Shown here: positions 23,189 through 31,554 of the stretch, piece by piece
Layout: each line of letters opens with the position of its first letter
How positions within the stretch are numbered: position 1 is the stretch's first letter
DNA from: Oscillospiraceae bacterium
GTDB taxonomy: Bacteria > Bacillota > Clostridia > Oscillospirales > Oscillospiraceae
Reading direction: 5' to 3'
Length of the DNA stretch: 41,602 nucleotides
Assembly: GCA_018265835.1 (NCBI GenBank)
Contig: JABLYK010000019.1
Coordinates: 1-41,602 of the forward strand
The notes under the pieces: model-generated
What the model saw: only the letters and a program-made list of their open reading frames with translations
Databases searched by the model: none
Told to the model about the DNA's origin: nothing
Program-made: the position numbers and the translations under genes

Positions 23189-23217
23189 AAAAAAATTGAG
23201 ATATTTTACAAAAGCTT

Positions 23218-23246
23218 TTGCAATACTGAGTGAGGGGTGCTATGAT
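23218..23246 (+). promoter_or_regulatory. Promoter of the ECF sigma/anti-sigma operon
   Basis: TTGCAA (23218-23223) and TATGAT (23241-23246) with a 17-base spacer, leaving a leader of about 130 bases. A run of A/T bases lies directly upstream. Confidence 0.55.
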
Positions 23247-23382
23247 AAAAAGCGCGGACCGCTGTTTAACATAGTCTGCCATTAAAGCTGTTCTAATAGG
23301 CTGCCGCTATGGTTAGCACATGCGGGGGGAAATGAAACGCCCCGCATCCGGCGCAGTCTAAAACGGACGGAGTGACCCTCTC

Positions 23383-23931
23383 ATGAACGGTAACGGCACA
23401 TACCAGGTACCAGACGAAACCATCCTTCTGAAAATTGCAGACGGCGATCAAGCCGCGCTTTCTGAGCTGTATTTGCAGACGAAAAACGCGGTGTACAGTT
23501 TTGCGCTCTCCATGCTGCGGGAACTGCACGCGGCGGAGGATGTCATGCAGGAGACGTTTTTGCAGGTCTGGAAGTCCGCGCCGACCTATGTTCCGCGCGG
23601 CAAAAGCCCGCTGCCGTGGATTCTGGGCATTGCAAAGAATCTGTCGCTGGCGCGCCTGCGCGAGGATCAGCGGCTGCGAAGCTGGATCGACGACAATCCC
23701 GATCCCGCCGACCCGCTGGATCAATATCTGGCCTGTGAGAACAAAATCCTCACCCGCGCGGTGCTGGCGAAGCTGTCGCAGGAGGAACGGCAGATCGTCG
23801 TGCTGCATGTTGTGGCCGGACTGAAGCACCGGGAGATCGCGGCGCTGCTGGAGCTGCCGCTGTCTACCGTATTGAACAAATACAATCGTTCCCTCAAAAA
23901 GCTGGAGAAGTTGGTGAGAGAGCAACCATGA
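23383..23931 (+). CDS. ECF-type RNA polymerase sigma factor
   Basis: A 182-aa sigma-70-family protein with region 2 at about residues 25-95 (ELYLQTKNAVYSFALSML, AAEDVMQETFLQVW) and region 4 at about 125-180 (LSQEERQIVVLHVVAGLKHREIAALLELPLSTVLNKYNRSLKKLEK), with no regions 1 or 3. This is the extracytoplasmic-function type. GGAG lies ten bases before the ATG. The stop overlaps the start of the next gene (ATGA), which encodes a membrane anti-sigma-like protein, so activity is probably controlled by sequestration at the membrane. Confidence 0.92.
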   Translation: MNGNGTYQVPDETILLKIADGDQAALSELYLQTKNAVYSFALSMLRELHAAEDVMQETFLQVWKSAPTYVPRGKSPLPWILGIAKNLSLARLREDQRLRSWIDDNPDPADPLDQYLACENKILTRAVLAKLSQEERQIVVLHVVAGLKHREIAALLELPLSTVLNKYNRSLKKLEKLVREQP

Positions 23932-25169
23932 GAGCCGATGAATTGAAACAGAAACTGACAGAAGAACTGTCCGATATGGCGCCGAACCGACTGGACGATC
24001 TGCTGTGCGCATGTGAAGAGAGCGAGCGCGCGCCGCGCCCGGCTGAAGTGCAGCCGCGCCCTGTCAAGACGCCGCGTCCGCGCCGCAGTATCCCACGGCT
24101 CCTGGCGGCGGCCGCCGTGTTTGTGCTGCTGCTGGGCGGCATTTTGGGTTACCGCGCGATGGATGCGTCGCGCTGCATCGTTACGATCGACGTGAACCCC
24201 AGCGTTTCGCTGACGGTCAACCGCTTCAACCGCGTAAAGGAAGTGACGCCGGGCAACGAGGACGCGCAGGCGCTGCTCGACGGCGTCGATCTGACCGGAA
24301 TGCGGCTGCGCAGCGCACTGGAAAAGCTGACGGCGCTGCTGATGGAAAACGACTATCTGAGCGGTACGGAGAACGCTGTGCTGGCCTCCGTGGAAAACGC
24401 GGCCGCCGGACGTGCGGAAGCGCTGTGCAAACGCGTGGTCGATTCGGTGGGGGAGCGCACGAAGGAAAAGCTGTTTCAGCCCGCTGTGCTGTGCCAGCAG
24501 ATTTCCGGGGAACATGACCTGCAGTCCGTGGCGGAGACGCTGCATGTCTCCGTGGGAAAGGCTGCGCTGGCAGAGGCGCTGGCGGCGCAGATCGAAAGCA
24601 GCTCTGCCGAGCGGCTGAGCGCGCTGTCGATCCGGGAATTGCTGTATCTTGCGGACGCCGAGGGCGTCGCGCTGCAAAACGCCAGCATGTTTGGCACTGT
24701 GAACCGCGTCGGTTATTGTGACCATGCGGATGCCGCCCGGATCGCGCTGGCAAACGCCGGCCTGTCCGGAACGGACGCGCCGGACGCCACGGTCACGCCG
24801 GATGGCAGAGACGGGGAGCTGGTCTACATCGTTTGCTTTGGAGATGAACAGCAGTCGTACCGGTATACGATCTCCGCCAAAAGCGGAGCGGTGCTGGATG
24901 CGGTTCAAACCGGCGGGGGCGAACAGACCGCTCCGGAGCAGAGCGGAACGCAGTCTCCGCTCGAGCAGCAGCCACAGGAGAATCTCATCAGACCGGAAGC
25001 GGCGCTGGAGCGCATCTTGGCGTTCGTCCACCGTGCGCTGACGGAAGTGGAAAATGCAAATGTGGAGCTGGTGTGGATCAGCGGCAGGCCGGTCTACCGG
25101 GTGACCTTCGAGCTGGACGGGCAGCCGCATTCGTTCTATGTCGATGCGCGCACAGACGATATCTTCTGA
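23928..25169 (+). CDS. RsgI-like membrane anti-sigma factor with PepSY-like C-terminus
   Basis: A 413-aa protein. Residues 1-50 are cytoplasmic and should hold the sigma-binding part. A transmembrane helix spans about 57-76. The outside begins with IVTIDVNPSVSLTVNRFNRVKEVTPGNEDA, a segment typical of the middle domain of RsgI-like anti-sigma factors. The outer C-terminal part holds two PepSY-like stretches, around DAARIALANAGLSGTDA...YIVCFGD and RPEAALERILAFVH...VYRVTFELDGQPHSFYVDARTDDI, joined by a Gly/Glu/Gln linker. It is coupled to the sigma gene by ATGA. RsgI proteins sense extracellular polysaccharides, but no carbohydrate-binding module is visible, so the signal is open. Confidence 0.78.
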   Translation: MRADELKQKLTEELSDMAPNRLDDLLCACEESERAPRPAEVQPRPVKTPRPRRSIPRLLAAAAVFVLLLGGILGYRAMDASRCIVTIDVNPSVSLTVNRFNRVKEVTPGNEDAQALLDGVDLTGMRLRSALEKLTALLMENDYLSGTENAVLASVENAAAGRAEALCKRVVDSVGERTKEKLFQPAVLCQQISGEHDLQSVAETLHVSVGKAALAEALAAQIESSSAERLSALSIRELLYLADAEGVALQNASMFGTVNRVGYCDHADAARIALANAGLSGTDAPDATVTPDGRDGELVYIVCFGDEQQSYRYTISAKSGAVLDAVQTGGGEQTAPEQSGTQSPLEQQPQENLIRPEAALERILAFVHRALTEVENANVELVWISGRPVYRVTFELDGQPHSFYVDARTDDIF

Positions 25170-25207
25170 CAGGACGGCTGCGCCCATGCAACGGGCGCCG
25201 ATGATAC

Positions 25208-25245
25208 AAAACGGTCCCGGCACAAACTTGTGCCGGGACCGTTTT
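25208..25245. terminator. Bidirectional terminator
   Basis: ACGGTCCCGGCACAA (25211-25225) pairs with TTGTGCCGGGACCGT (25228-25242), with A4 before and T5 after. It can end both the anti-sigma gene (+) and the convergent gamma-glutamyltransferase gene (-). Confidence 0.9.
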
Positions 25246-25262
25246 TCGGTTGTCAGAGATTT

Positions 25263-26873
25263 TTAATACCCCAGTACGCAACCATCTGCGCGCGGTTCGG
25301 TTGCGCCGCAGAGCGTACCGTCCGCCGTGCGGAAGATAGCCTGACCGCGGCCGTAGGTGTGGTCGTCCACGACGCGGATGTCGTGCCCGCGTGCGCGCAG
25401 CGCAGCCACCGTTTCCGGGGAAAAGGCGGATTCCATGAAAATCTCCAGCCCCTGCTGCCAGCAGAAGCGCGGCGCATCCAGCGCGGCCTGCGGATTCAGC
25501 CCGAAATCCAGCAGATTCATCAGAAACTGCACATGCGCCTGCGGCTGCATGTACCCGCCCATGATGCCGAACGGGCCGATTGGCGCGCCGTCCTTTGTGA
25601 GGAATCCGGGGATAATCGTGTGGTACGGATATTTGCGCGGCGCGACCTGATTGACGTGGCCGTCCTGCATGGAAAAGCACGCGCCGCGATCCTGGAGGCA
25701 GATGCTGGTGCCGGGCACGACGACGCGGGAGCCAAAGTTTCGGTACAGGCTCTGGATCATGGAGACCATGTTTCCCTCGGCGTCTGCCGTGCAGAAATAC
25801 ACGGTGTCCGAGCCGAGCGGGCGCCCCGGCGCATAAATTTGCGCGTTGGGTGTCATCAGACCGCTGCGCGCTTTGGCGTAGTCTTTGGACAGCAGCTCGT
25901 CTGCCGTGCGGCGCATACAGGCGGGGTCTGCGATCTCGTGCAGCGCGTCGGAGAAGGCGAGCTTGATCGCCTCCATCTGCAAATGCAGCGTCTGCGGATC
26001 GTCCCGGCCGGTGAACTGGAAGGGTTCCAGAATGTTCAGCGCCATCAGCGCCGTAAGCCCCTGCCCGTTTGGGGGCAGCTCCCACACGTCGTACCCGCGG
26101 TAACGCGTGTGTATGGGCGTGACCCAGCGCGGCTGATAAGCTGCCAGATCGTCCTGCCGCAGCAGGCCGCCAGTAGCGGCGCTGTAGGTGCCGATCTGCT
26201 CTGCCAGCGCGCCGCGGTAGAACGCTTCGCCATCCGTGCGGGCGATGGCCTGCAGCGTGCGGCCCAGATCGGGCAGGGCATAGCGTTCGCCTGCGCGAAA
26301 AGCTTTGCGTTCGGGGTTGAACAGCGAAAACCAAGCCTCCAGCTCCGGATGTTGCGGCACGAGCCGGGCAATCTCCGCCGTGTTGAGATTCAGAATGTCC
26401 GCATTGTCCGGCGAGAGCGCGTAGCCCTCCGCCAATCCGATGGCCGGGGCGAACACCTCCGGGAGCGGCAGGGAACCGAAGCGGCGGCTCAGCGCGCACC
26501 ACGCGGCGGGCGCGCCCGGCACCGTGACGGGGAGCCAACCGTCAAATGGGATCGCGTCGTACCCGCGCGACGTGACGGCCGCCTTGTCGAGCAGTGCGGG
26601 GGAAAAGCCGCTGGCGTTGAGACCGACAAGCGGCGCGCCGCGCTGCTGTACGATAGCGAAGCAGTCCCCGCCCGGGCCGCAGTTGGCCGGGTCGAGCACC
26701 GTCAGCGCCGCTGCCACGGCAAGCGCTGCATCCACGGCGTTTCCGCCGCTGCGGAGAATGTGCATGCCGGCTTCGGTCGCGAGCGGGTGAGACGACGCGA
26801 CCATCCCGCGCGCGGCATAGACCAGATTGCGCCGGGACGGATAGGGATAAGACAATGGATCAAAGGAAAGCAT
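25263..26873 (-). CDS. Gamma-glutamyltransferase-like Ntn hydrolase (cytosolic YwrD type)
   Basis: A 536-aa gamma-glutamyltranspeptidase-family proenzyme. The autocleavage/nucleophile Thr is Thr357 in GSDTVYFCTADAEGN. NCGPGGDCF (64-72), LPPNGQGL (267-273) and the oxyanion GG in GIMGGYMQPQ (439-440) are conserved. There is no signal peptide, so it would act inside the cell, unlike secreted glutathione hydrolases. Family members cleave or transfer gamma-glutamyl or similar amide groups. The ATG has GAGGAG upstream, and the gene follows the radical SAM gene by 13 bases in the same operon. Confidence 0.88.
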   Translation of the reverse strand: MLSFDPLSYPYPSRRNLVYAARGMVASSHPLATEAGMHILRSGGNAVDAALAVAAALTVLDPANCGPGGDCFAIVQQRGAPLVGLNASGFSPALLDKAAVTSRGYDAIPFDGWLPVTVPGAPAAWCALSRRFGSLPLPEVFAPAIGLAEGYALSPDNADILNLNTAEIARLVPQHPELEAWFSLFNPERKAFRAGERYALPDLGRTLQAIARTDGEAFYRGALAEQIGTYSAATGGLLRQDDLAAYQPRWVTPIHTRYRGYDVWELPPNGQGLTALMALNILEPFQFTGRDDPQTLHLQMEAIKLAFSDALHEIADPACMRRTADELLSKDYAKARSGLMTPNAQIYAPGRPLGSDTVYFCTADAEGNMVSMIQSLYRNFGSRVVVPGTSICLQDRGACFSMQDGHVNQVAPRKYPYHTIIPGFLTKDGAPIGPFGIMGGYMQPQAHVQFLMNLLDFGLNPQAALDAPRFCWQQGLEIFMESAFSPETVAALRARGHDIRVVDDHTYGRGQAIFRTADGTLCGATEPRADGCVLGY

Positions 26874-26886
26874 ATCAAGATTCTCC

Positions 26887-27756
26887 TCAAAACAGGCTCA
26901 GCTGTTCGCCGCCGAGCTTGTCCTCAAAGGTGGTGAGATAGCGCCAGACGTCTTCCTGCCGGTAAAGCACGCGGTGGGCGCGGCATTCGTCTTGCAGAAT
27001 GTGCATGAGGCGGTTTTCGTTCGGGCTTGGGCACTGATAGCGGTCGCCAAACGTGCGGATGTACCGCTGCTTCAGGCCGGGAAAGTGTTCGTCGAGCTTT
27101 TGATAAAAATATTCGCGGTCGCCGGCACGCAGCGTGACGCCGAGGCCGAACTGGAGAATGCCAGTGACGCCGGCGTCGAAGCAGGCGTCGAGAATCCCGC
27201 GCAGGTTTTCTTCCGTGTCGTTGAGAAACGGCAGTAGCGGGCACAGCCACACGACGGTGGGAATGCCGGCGTCGCGCATCGTGCGCAGCACTTCGACGCG
27301 CCGCCGCGTGGTGCAGACGTTCGGTTCCACAATGCGGCACAAATCCTCGTCGATGGTCGTGAGCGTCATGCACACCACGGCCTTGGCTTTTGCCTGGATG
27401 CTTTGCAGCACGTCCAGATCGCGCAGCACAAGATCGGACTTCGTCAGCAGCGATACGCCGAAGCCGTACCGGTCGATCAGCTCCAGACAGCGCCGGGTCA
27501 GGCGCTCGGTGCGCTCCAGCGGCAGGTAGGGGTCGCACATCGAACCGGTGCCGATCATGCAGCGGCTGCGCTTGCGGCGCAGGGCGGCCTCCAGCAGCTC
27601 GGGCGCGTTGCGCTTGACCTCCACGTCCTCAAAGTCGTGCTCCATCTGGTAGCACGCACTGCGCGAGTCGCAGTAGATGCACCCGTGCGTGCAGCCGCGG
27701 TAGAGGTTCATGCCGTTGGTGGCGGAGAGAATGGATTTTGCGTTTTTGTAATGCAT
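26887..27756 (-). CDS. SPL-family radical SAM protein
   Basis: A 289-aa radical S-adenosylmethionine protein with the 4Fe-4S motif C22-x3-C26-x2-C29 in YRGCTHGCIYCDSR, as in spore-photoproduct-lyase-like and Rv2578c-type proteins. GTGSMCDPYLPLE and VSLLTKSDLVLRDLDVL fit this group. The function of the stand-alone family is not established; DNA-related roles are often suggested. It lies between an AAA ATPase gene (10-base gap) and the GGT-like gene (13-base gap) on the minus strand. Confidence 0.85.
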   Translation of the reverse strand: MHYKNAKSILSATNGMNLYRGCTHGCIYCDSRSACYQMEHDFEDVEVKRNAPELLEAALRRKRSRCMIGTGSMCDPYLPLERTERLTRRCLELIDRYGFGVSLLTKSDLVLRDLDVLQSIQAKAKAVVCMTLTTIDEDLCRIVEPNVCTTRRRVEVLRTMRDAGIPTVVWLCPLLPFLNDTEENLRGILDACFDAGVTGILQFGLGVTLRAGDREYFYQKLDEHFPGLKQRYIRTFGDRYQCPSPNENRLMHILQDECRAHRVLYRQEDVWRYLTTFEDKLGGEQLSLF

Positions 27757-27766
27757 TGGGAAACCT

Positions 27767-28498
27767 CTATTCGTCCAGCAGATAGTGGAGCATCCGCTCC
27801 GGGTTTTCCAAAAACGCGCGGGTGATTCGGTAGTGCCCGGTGTTGCGGTAATCCACGCTGCGGATGCCGTGCTCCGACAGCTCCAGCACCTCCGCGCCGG
27901 GATAGGCCATCAGAATGGGCGAATGCGTGGCGATAAGGAATTGCGCATCGTCCTGCACGAGCGCATGAATCTCGGCCAGCAGGGTGAGCAGGCGGCTGGG
28001 AGAGAGCGCGGCCTCCGGCTCGTCGAGCAGATACAGCCCGTGGCCGCGAAAGCGATTTTGCACGAGCGCAAGAAAGCTTTCCCCGTGCGACTGCGCGTGC
28101 AGCGATTTTCCGCCGTAGGCGCGCAGATACGCCGGGTCACCGATCTCGTCGATGTAGCTTGCGGTGTTATAGAAGCTCTCCGCCCGCAGAAAGAAGCCGT
28201 CGTCAGGATAGGCGGATTTGATGACGGTCAGCAGTTCGTGCAGGTTCGAGTGCGTCTGCGCGGTGGAAAACTGAAAATTGCGCGTTCCGCCCTCGGCGTT
28301 GAAGCCGTAGGCCACGGCGATCGCCTCCAGCAGCGTGGATTTGCCGGTGCCGTTTTCGCCCACCAGAAAGGTGACAGGCCTGGTGAGCGGCAGTTCGTTC
28401 ATCGCCGCGAGGCTGCGCACCACGGGCAGCTCGCGCAGATAAGAGCCTTCCGGCGGCAGCGCGCGCAGCCGCACGCCGCTGATGTAGTTGCGTTCCAT
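27767..28498 (-). CDS. AAA-family ATPase (SMC/ABC-like head, single-domain)
   Basis: A 243-aa ATPase with Walker A GENGTGKS (47-54), signature-like SHGESFLALVQNRF and Walker B LYLLDEPEAALSP, followed by the His of ATHSPILMAYP. This is the compact RecF/ABC-like AAA_21/AAA_23 type with no coiled coil. Such proteins occur as orphan ATPases and in defence pairs. Here the downstream partner genes encode a radical SAM and a GGT-like protein, so no known defence layout is seen. The start at 28498 has AAGGAGG upstream. Confidence 0.85.
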   Translation of the reverse strand: MERNYISGVRLRALPPEGSYLRELPVVRSLAAMNELPLTRPVTFLVGENGTGKSTLLEAIAVAYGFNAEGGTRNFQFSTAQTHSNLHELLTVIKSAYPDDGFFLRAESFYNTASYIDEIGDPAYLRAYGGKSLHAQSHGESFLALVQNRFRGHGLYLLDEPEAALSPSRLLTLLAEIHALVQDDAQFLIATHSPILMAYPGAEVLELSEHGIRSVDYRNTGHYRITRAFLENPERMLHYLLDE

Positions 28499-28618
28499 GG
28501 GCGGCCTCCTTCCAAACACTTGCTTACACGATACCACAGGCTATGGCAAAGAAACAAGTACCAAATGCGCGGTAGATATGGTATACTGGCGGCAGATTCG
28601 ATGGAGGGAGCGATTACC

Positions 28619-29374
28619 ATGATTGTTTATTATACCGGAACCGGCAACAGCCGCTATGCGGCGGAGTATCTCGCAGCGGCCACCGGCGACGAGATGATGG
28701 ACGCGACGCCGGTTATCCAGAGCGGCACGGCCGCTGCGTGGACTTCGGAAAAGCCGTGGATTTTCGTCAGCCCGACCTATGGCTGGCGCATTCCGCGCAT
28801 TTTTCGGGAATTCATCGAACGCGGAACGTTTTCCGGCAGCCGGGAGGCGTATTTTGTGATGACCTGTGGCAGCGAAATCGGCAATGCCGGGGCGTACCTG
28901 CAAAAGCTGTGCGCCGAAACGGGCTTCGTGTTTCGCGGTGTGCAGGAGGTTGTGATGCCGGAAAACTACGTAGCCATGTTCTATGTCCCCGGAGAGACGG
29001 AGTCGGCGGAGATTCGCAGCAGCGCGGACAAAACGCTTGCGCAAACGGCGGAACTTCTGTGCGCAGGGCGGGACTTTCCACAATACAATGCGAATGTGAT
29101 CGACCGCATCAAATCCACCGTCGTAAACCCGGTGTTTTACGCTGTTTGCGTGAAGCCGAAAGCGTTCACCGTGTCGGACGCCTGCATCGGCTGCGGCAAG
29201 TGCGCCAAAAGCTGCCCGGTGAACGGCATTGCAATGAAAGGCGGAAAGCCCGTCTGGACCGGCGCATGCACGCACTGCATGGCCTGCATCTGCGGATGTC
29301 CGTCCGCTGCCATCGAGTATGGCCGCAAGAGTCTCGGAAAGCCGCGGTATCAATGCCCGCACTATCACAAGTAA
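28619..29374 (+). CDS. EFR1-type flavodoxin-like/ferredoxin fusion protein
   Basis: A 251-aa electron-transfer protein. Residues 1-150 are flavodoxin-like, starting MIVYYTGTGNSRYAAEYLA with the FMN phosphate loop TGTGNS. The C-terminus has two 4Fe-4S motifs, Cys189/192/195/199 and Cys217/220/223/227 (CIGCGKCAKSCP and CTHCMACICGCP). This matches the EFR1 family common in anaerobic Clostridia. GGAGG lies ten bases before the ATG at 28619. A TATACT -10 lies at 28582-28587, but no clear -35 is seen. It stands alone, with a terminator right after it. Confidence 0.9.
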   Translation: MIVYYTGTGNSRYAAEYLAAATGDEMMDATPVIQSGTAAAWTSEKPWIFVSPTYGWRIPRIFREFIERGTFSGSREAYFVMTCGSEIGNAGAYLQKLCAETGFVFRGVQEVVMPENYVAMFYVPGETESAEIRSSADKTLAQTAELLCAGRDFPQYNANVIDRIKSTVVNPVFYAVCVKPKAFTVSDACIGCGKCAKSCPVNGIAMKGGKPVWTGACTHCMACICGCPSAAIEYGRKSLGKPRYQCPHYHK

Positions 29375-29378
29375 CCGC

Positions 29379-29410
29379 AATCCCCCCGGAATTTCCGGGG
29401 GGATTTTTTT
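29379..29410 (+). terminator. Terminator of the EFR1 gene
   Basis: AATCCCCCCGGAA (29379-29391) pairs with TTCCGGGGGGATT (29393-29405) and runs into a T7 tract. A strong intrinsic terminator. Confidence 0.92.
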
Positions 29411-29418
29411 GCAGGCAC

Positions 29419-29447
29419 TTGACAGCAATGCTATCTTGCATTACAAT
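29419..29447 (+). promoter_or_regulatory. Promoter of the padR operon
   Basis: TTGACA (29419-29424) and TACAAT (29442-29447) with a 17-base spacer. The -10 lies inside the left arm of the inverted repeat at 29431-29475. Confidence 0.8.
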
Positions 29448-29475
29448 ATAGAAGCTACATTGCAATACAAGATAG
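29431..29475. promoter_or_regulatory. Long inverted repeat, probable PadR operator
   Basis: CTATCTTGCATTACAAT (29431-29447) and ATTGCAATACAAGATAG (29459-29475) match as inverted repeats at 15 of 17 positions. The site covers the -10 and the transcription start and ends 12 bases before the GTG start, so PadR binding would repress its own operon. Confidence 0.75.
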
Positions 29476-29486
29476 GCGGTGATCGG

Positions 29487-29855
29487 GTGATTCCATCCCA
29501 AATGCTCAAGGGTACGCTGGAGGGCTGCGTTCTGGCGGTCATCAGCAAGCAGGAGACGTATGGATACGAAATTTCAGAGCAGCTGCGGGCATACGGGTTC
29601 GGCAGAATTGCGGAGGGTACGATCTATCCGCTGCTGCTGCGGTTGGAGAAAAATCAGCTGATTGCGGCGGTTTACCGGGCGTCCGACGTCGGCCCGAGGC
29701 GAAAATACTATACGCTGACGGAAACAGGGCGCGTAGAACTGGCGGCGTTTTTGCAGAGCTTTTCGGAGCTTTCGCGCGCGGTTGGTCAATTGATGCGGGA
29801 TATGGGCGGTGATTTGGATGAACAGACAAACGAAACGGCTTTGGAAAGAGAATAA
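29487..29855 (+). CDS. PadR-family transcriptional regulator
   Basis: A 122-aa winged-helix regulator that begins at GTG with VIPSQMLKGTLEGCVLAVIS, the typical N-terminus of this PadR subgroup. ETYGYEISEQLRAYGFGRIAEGTIYPLLLRLEKNQLI is the DNA-binding wing-helix region, and GPRRKYYTLTETGR is the conserved beta-wing. The following gene, with a start 38 bases inside this one, encodes a membrane protein, the standard partner of such regulators. Autoregulation through the palindrome at 29431-29475 is likely. Confidence 0.92.
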   Translation: MIPSQMLKGTLEGCVLAVISKQETYGYEISEQLRAYGFGRIAEGTIYPLLLRLEKNQLIAAVYRASDVGPRRKYYTLTETGRVELAAFLQSFSELSRAVGQLMRDMGGDLDEQTNETALERE

Positions 29856-30483
29856 TGAGCTGGAAAAGCAGATTCTGCCGGAGAATGATGCTGTGCTGAC
29901 CGACATGGTCGTGTATCTCCGGGCGGCGAACATCAGCCTGTACCGGCAGGAGCAGATTCGGCGGGACGTGACGCAAATGCTGCTGGACGCGCAAATGCGC
30001 GGGGAATCTGCCGCAGGTGTGATCGGCGGGGATTATCAGGCGTTTTGCGACAGTGTGCTGGCCGAGGTGCCGCACCGGAGTTGGAAAATGCGGGCGCTTT
30101 CCGGCGCGGGTGATGCGTGCCTGTACGTTGGCGTTTTGACGGCGATCTGGTTGTGTACGAAGCTGGCCGGGTGCCTGACCGGGCAGGCGGTCTGGCCGCT
30201 GTTGACGGTCATGGCTGGAGATCTTGCAGGGATGCTGCTGATTTTGTGCGTCTCGGTGGGCGTCGTCCTGTATGTGTGCAAAACCGCGTTTCGCACCGGC
30301 AGTGCAGAAACGTGGAAAGCCTGGGCAGCGCTGACCGTTTTGCTGGCGTTGGCGCTTGCTGCGTGCGTATTTTGGCGCGCGCCGCTGGTTCGGGTGCATG
30401 TGTATGCCGCGGTGGGCGTCGTTCTGGGGCTGTTTCTTCTGCATGTGGTTTTGCGGGGACTGGCTGGCCGGGAAGGCGATTGA
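29818..30483 (+). CDS. Membrane protein partner of PadR (DUF1048/DUF1129-like)
   Basis: A 221-aa protein. The N-terminal third (1-80) is helical and charged, and similar in layout to the cytoplasmic four-helix domain found in PadR-linked membrane proteins. About four hydrophobic segments follow near residues 92-112, 117-145, 158-176 and 184-208. The gene overlaps padR by 38 bases, so translation is coupled. Such pairs respond to envelope or drug stress in some Firmicutes, but the function of this one is unknown. Start 29818 is chosen over the GTG at 29809 because a GGCGGTGA-like site precedes it. Confidence 0.65.
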   Translation: MNRQTKRLWKENNELEKQILPENDAVLTDMVVYLRAANISLYRQEQIRRDVTQMLLDAQMRGESAAGVIGGDYQAFCDSVLAEVPHRSWKMRALSGAGDACLYVGVLTAIWLCTKLAGCLTGQAVWPLLTVMAGDLAGMLLILCVSVGVVLYVCKTAFRTGSAETWKAWAALTVLLALALAACVFWRAPLVRVHVYAAVGVVLGLFLLHVVLRGLAGREGD

Positions 30484-30509
30484 CGGAGCAAGCGTTGCTG
30501 CGGTATAAT
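30480..30509 (+). promoter_or_regulatory. Promoter of the asparaginase/CoA-transferase operon
   Basis: TTGACG (30480-30485) and TATAAT (30504-30509) with an 18-base spacer, starting at the end of the preceding gene. The ATG at 30545 lies about 35 bases downstream. Confidence 0.7.
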
Positions 30510-30544
30510 CGTTTTGAGAAACGCAGTGCGAAAGGAAAAAACGC

Positions 30545-31537
30545 ATGAAAAACATCCTGATGATCGCCACGGGCGGAACGATCGCGTCCAAAGAGACGGG
30601 CGCCGGGCTGGCGCCGCAGATCACGTCGGAAGAGCTGCTGCAGCAGGTGCCCGGTCTGTCGGAGCTGTGCCGGGTGGATACCGTGCAGCTCATGAATCTG
30701 GACAGTACGAATATCAACAGCCACAACTGGCTGGCGATGGCCGGGTGCGTCCGGCAAAACTATGACGCTTACGACGGCTTTGTGCTCACGCATGGAACGG
30801 ACACGATGGCATACACGGCGGCTGCGCTGTCGTATCTCATTCAGGACAATGCCAAGCCGGTGGTGATCACCGGTTCACAGAAGTCCATCTTTAATCTGGA
30901 CACGGATGCGCGCGAAAACCTGCGTGACGCGTTCCTGTATGCAGCGGATGACGGCGCCTGCGGCGTACACATCGTGTTCGATCACAAGGTGATGCTTGGC
31001 ACGCGTGCCCGCAAAACGCGCACCAAGAGCTACAACGCCTTTTCCAGCATCGACTATCCGGAGACGGCGATCATCCGCAACCAGAAGCTCGTGTACTACC
31101 TGCAGGAGCGGGCGGTGGGGCCAGTTCGGTTTTACGACGCGATGGATCCCGGCGTGTTTGTGCTGAAGCTGATCCCCGGCACGGACGCCGGCATTTTCTC
31201 TTATTTAAAACAGCATTACAAGGCGCTTGTGATCGAGAGCTTCGGTGTTGGCGGGCTGCCGTGCTATGGCGACGAGAGCTTCTATCACGCCGTGCGCGAC
31301 TGGATCGCCTCCGGCCGCGTCATCGTGATGACGACGCAGGTGCCGCATGAGGGCAGTGACATGGAGGTCTATCAGGTTGGCCAGCGCGCGAAAAAGGAGC
31401 TGGGGCTGATTGAAGCCTACGGCATGACCTCGGAGGCGGTCGTGACCAAGCTGATGTGGATCCTTGGGCAGGCGCAGGACAGCGCGGAGATCCGCCGTCT
31501 GTTTGAACTGCCGGTTCAGAAGGATCAGATTTATTGA
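30545..31537 (+). CDS. ansA: Type I (cytoplasmic) L-asparaginase
   Basis: A 330-aa asparaginase that hydrolyses L-asparagine to aspartate and ammonia. The two catalytic Thr motifs are ATGGTIAS (Thr12) and THGTDTMAYT (Thr85-Asp86). No signal peptide is present, so it acts in the cytosol. Length matches the type I family. AAAGGA precedes the ATG. It is followed after 17 bases by the CoA-transferase gene in the same operon, an unusual pairing. Confidence 0.9.
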   Translation: MKNILMIATGGTIASKETGAGLAPQITSEELLQQVPGLSELCRVDTVQLMNLDSTNINSHNWLAMAGCVRQNYDAYDGFVLTHGTDTMAYTAAALSYLIQDNAKPVVITGSQKSIFNLDTDARENLRDAFLYAADDGACGVHIVFDHKVMLGTRARKTRTKSYNAFSSIDYPETAIIRNQKLVYYLQERAVGPVRFYDAMDPGVFVLKLIPGTDAGIFSYLKQHYKALVIESFGVGGLPCYGDESFYHAVRDWIASGRVIVMTTQVPHEGSDMEVYQVGQRAKKELGLIEAYGMTSEAVVTKLMWILGQAQDSAEIRRLFELPVQKDQIY

Positions 31538-31554
31538 CGCGAAGGAGAGACGCT

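Noticed and set aside
27767..28498. AAA ATPase as part of an anti-phage defence system
   Set aside because: No nuclease, TOPRIM or reverse-transcriptase partner is adjacent; the neighbours are a radical SAM protein and a GGT-like enzyme.
27785..28618. Long N-terminal extension of the EFR1 frame
   Set aside because: It is antisense to the AAA ATPase gene. The flavodoxin start with GGAGG at 28619 is clear.
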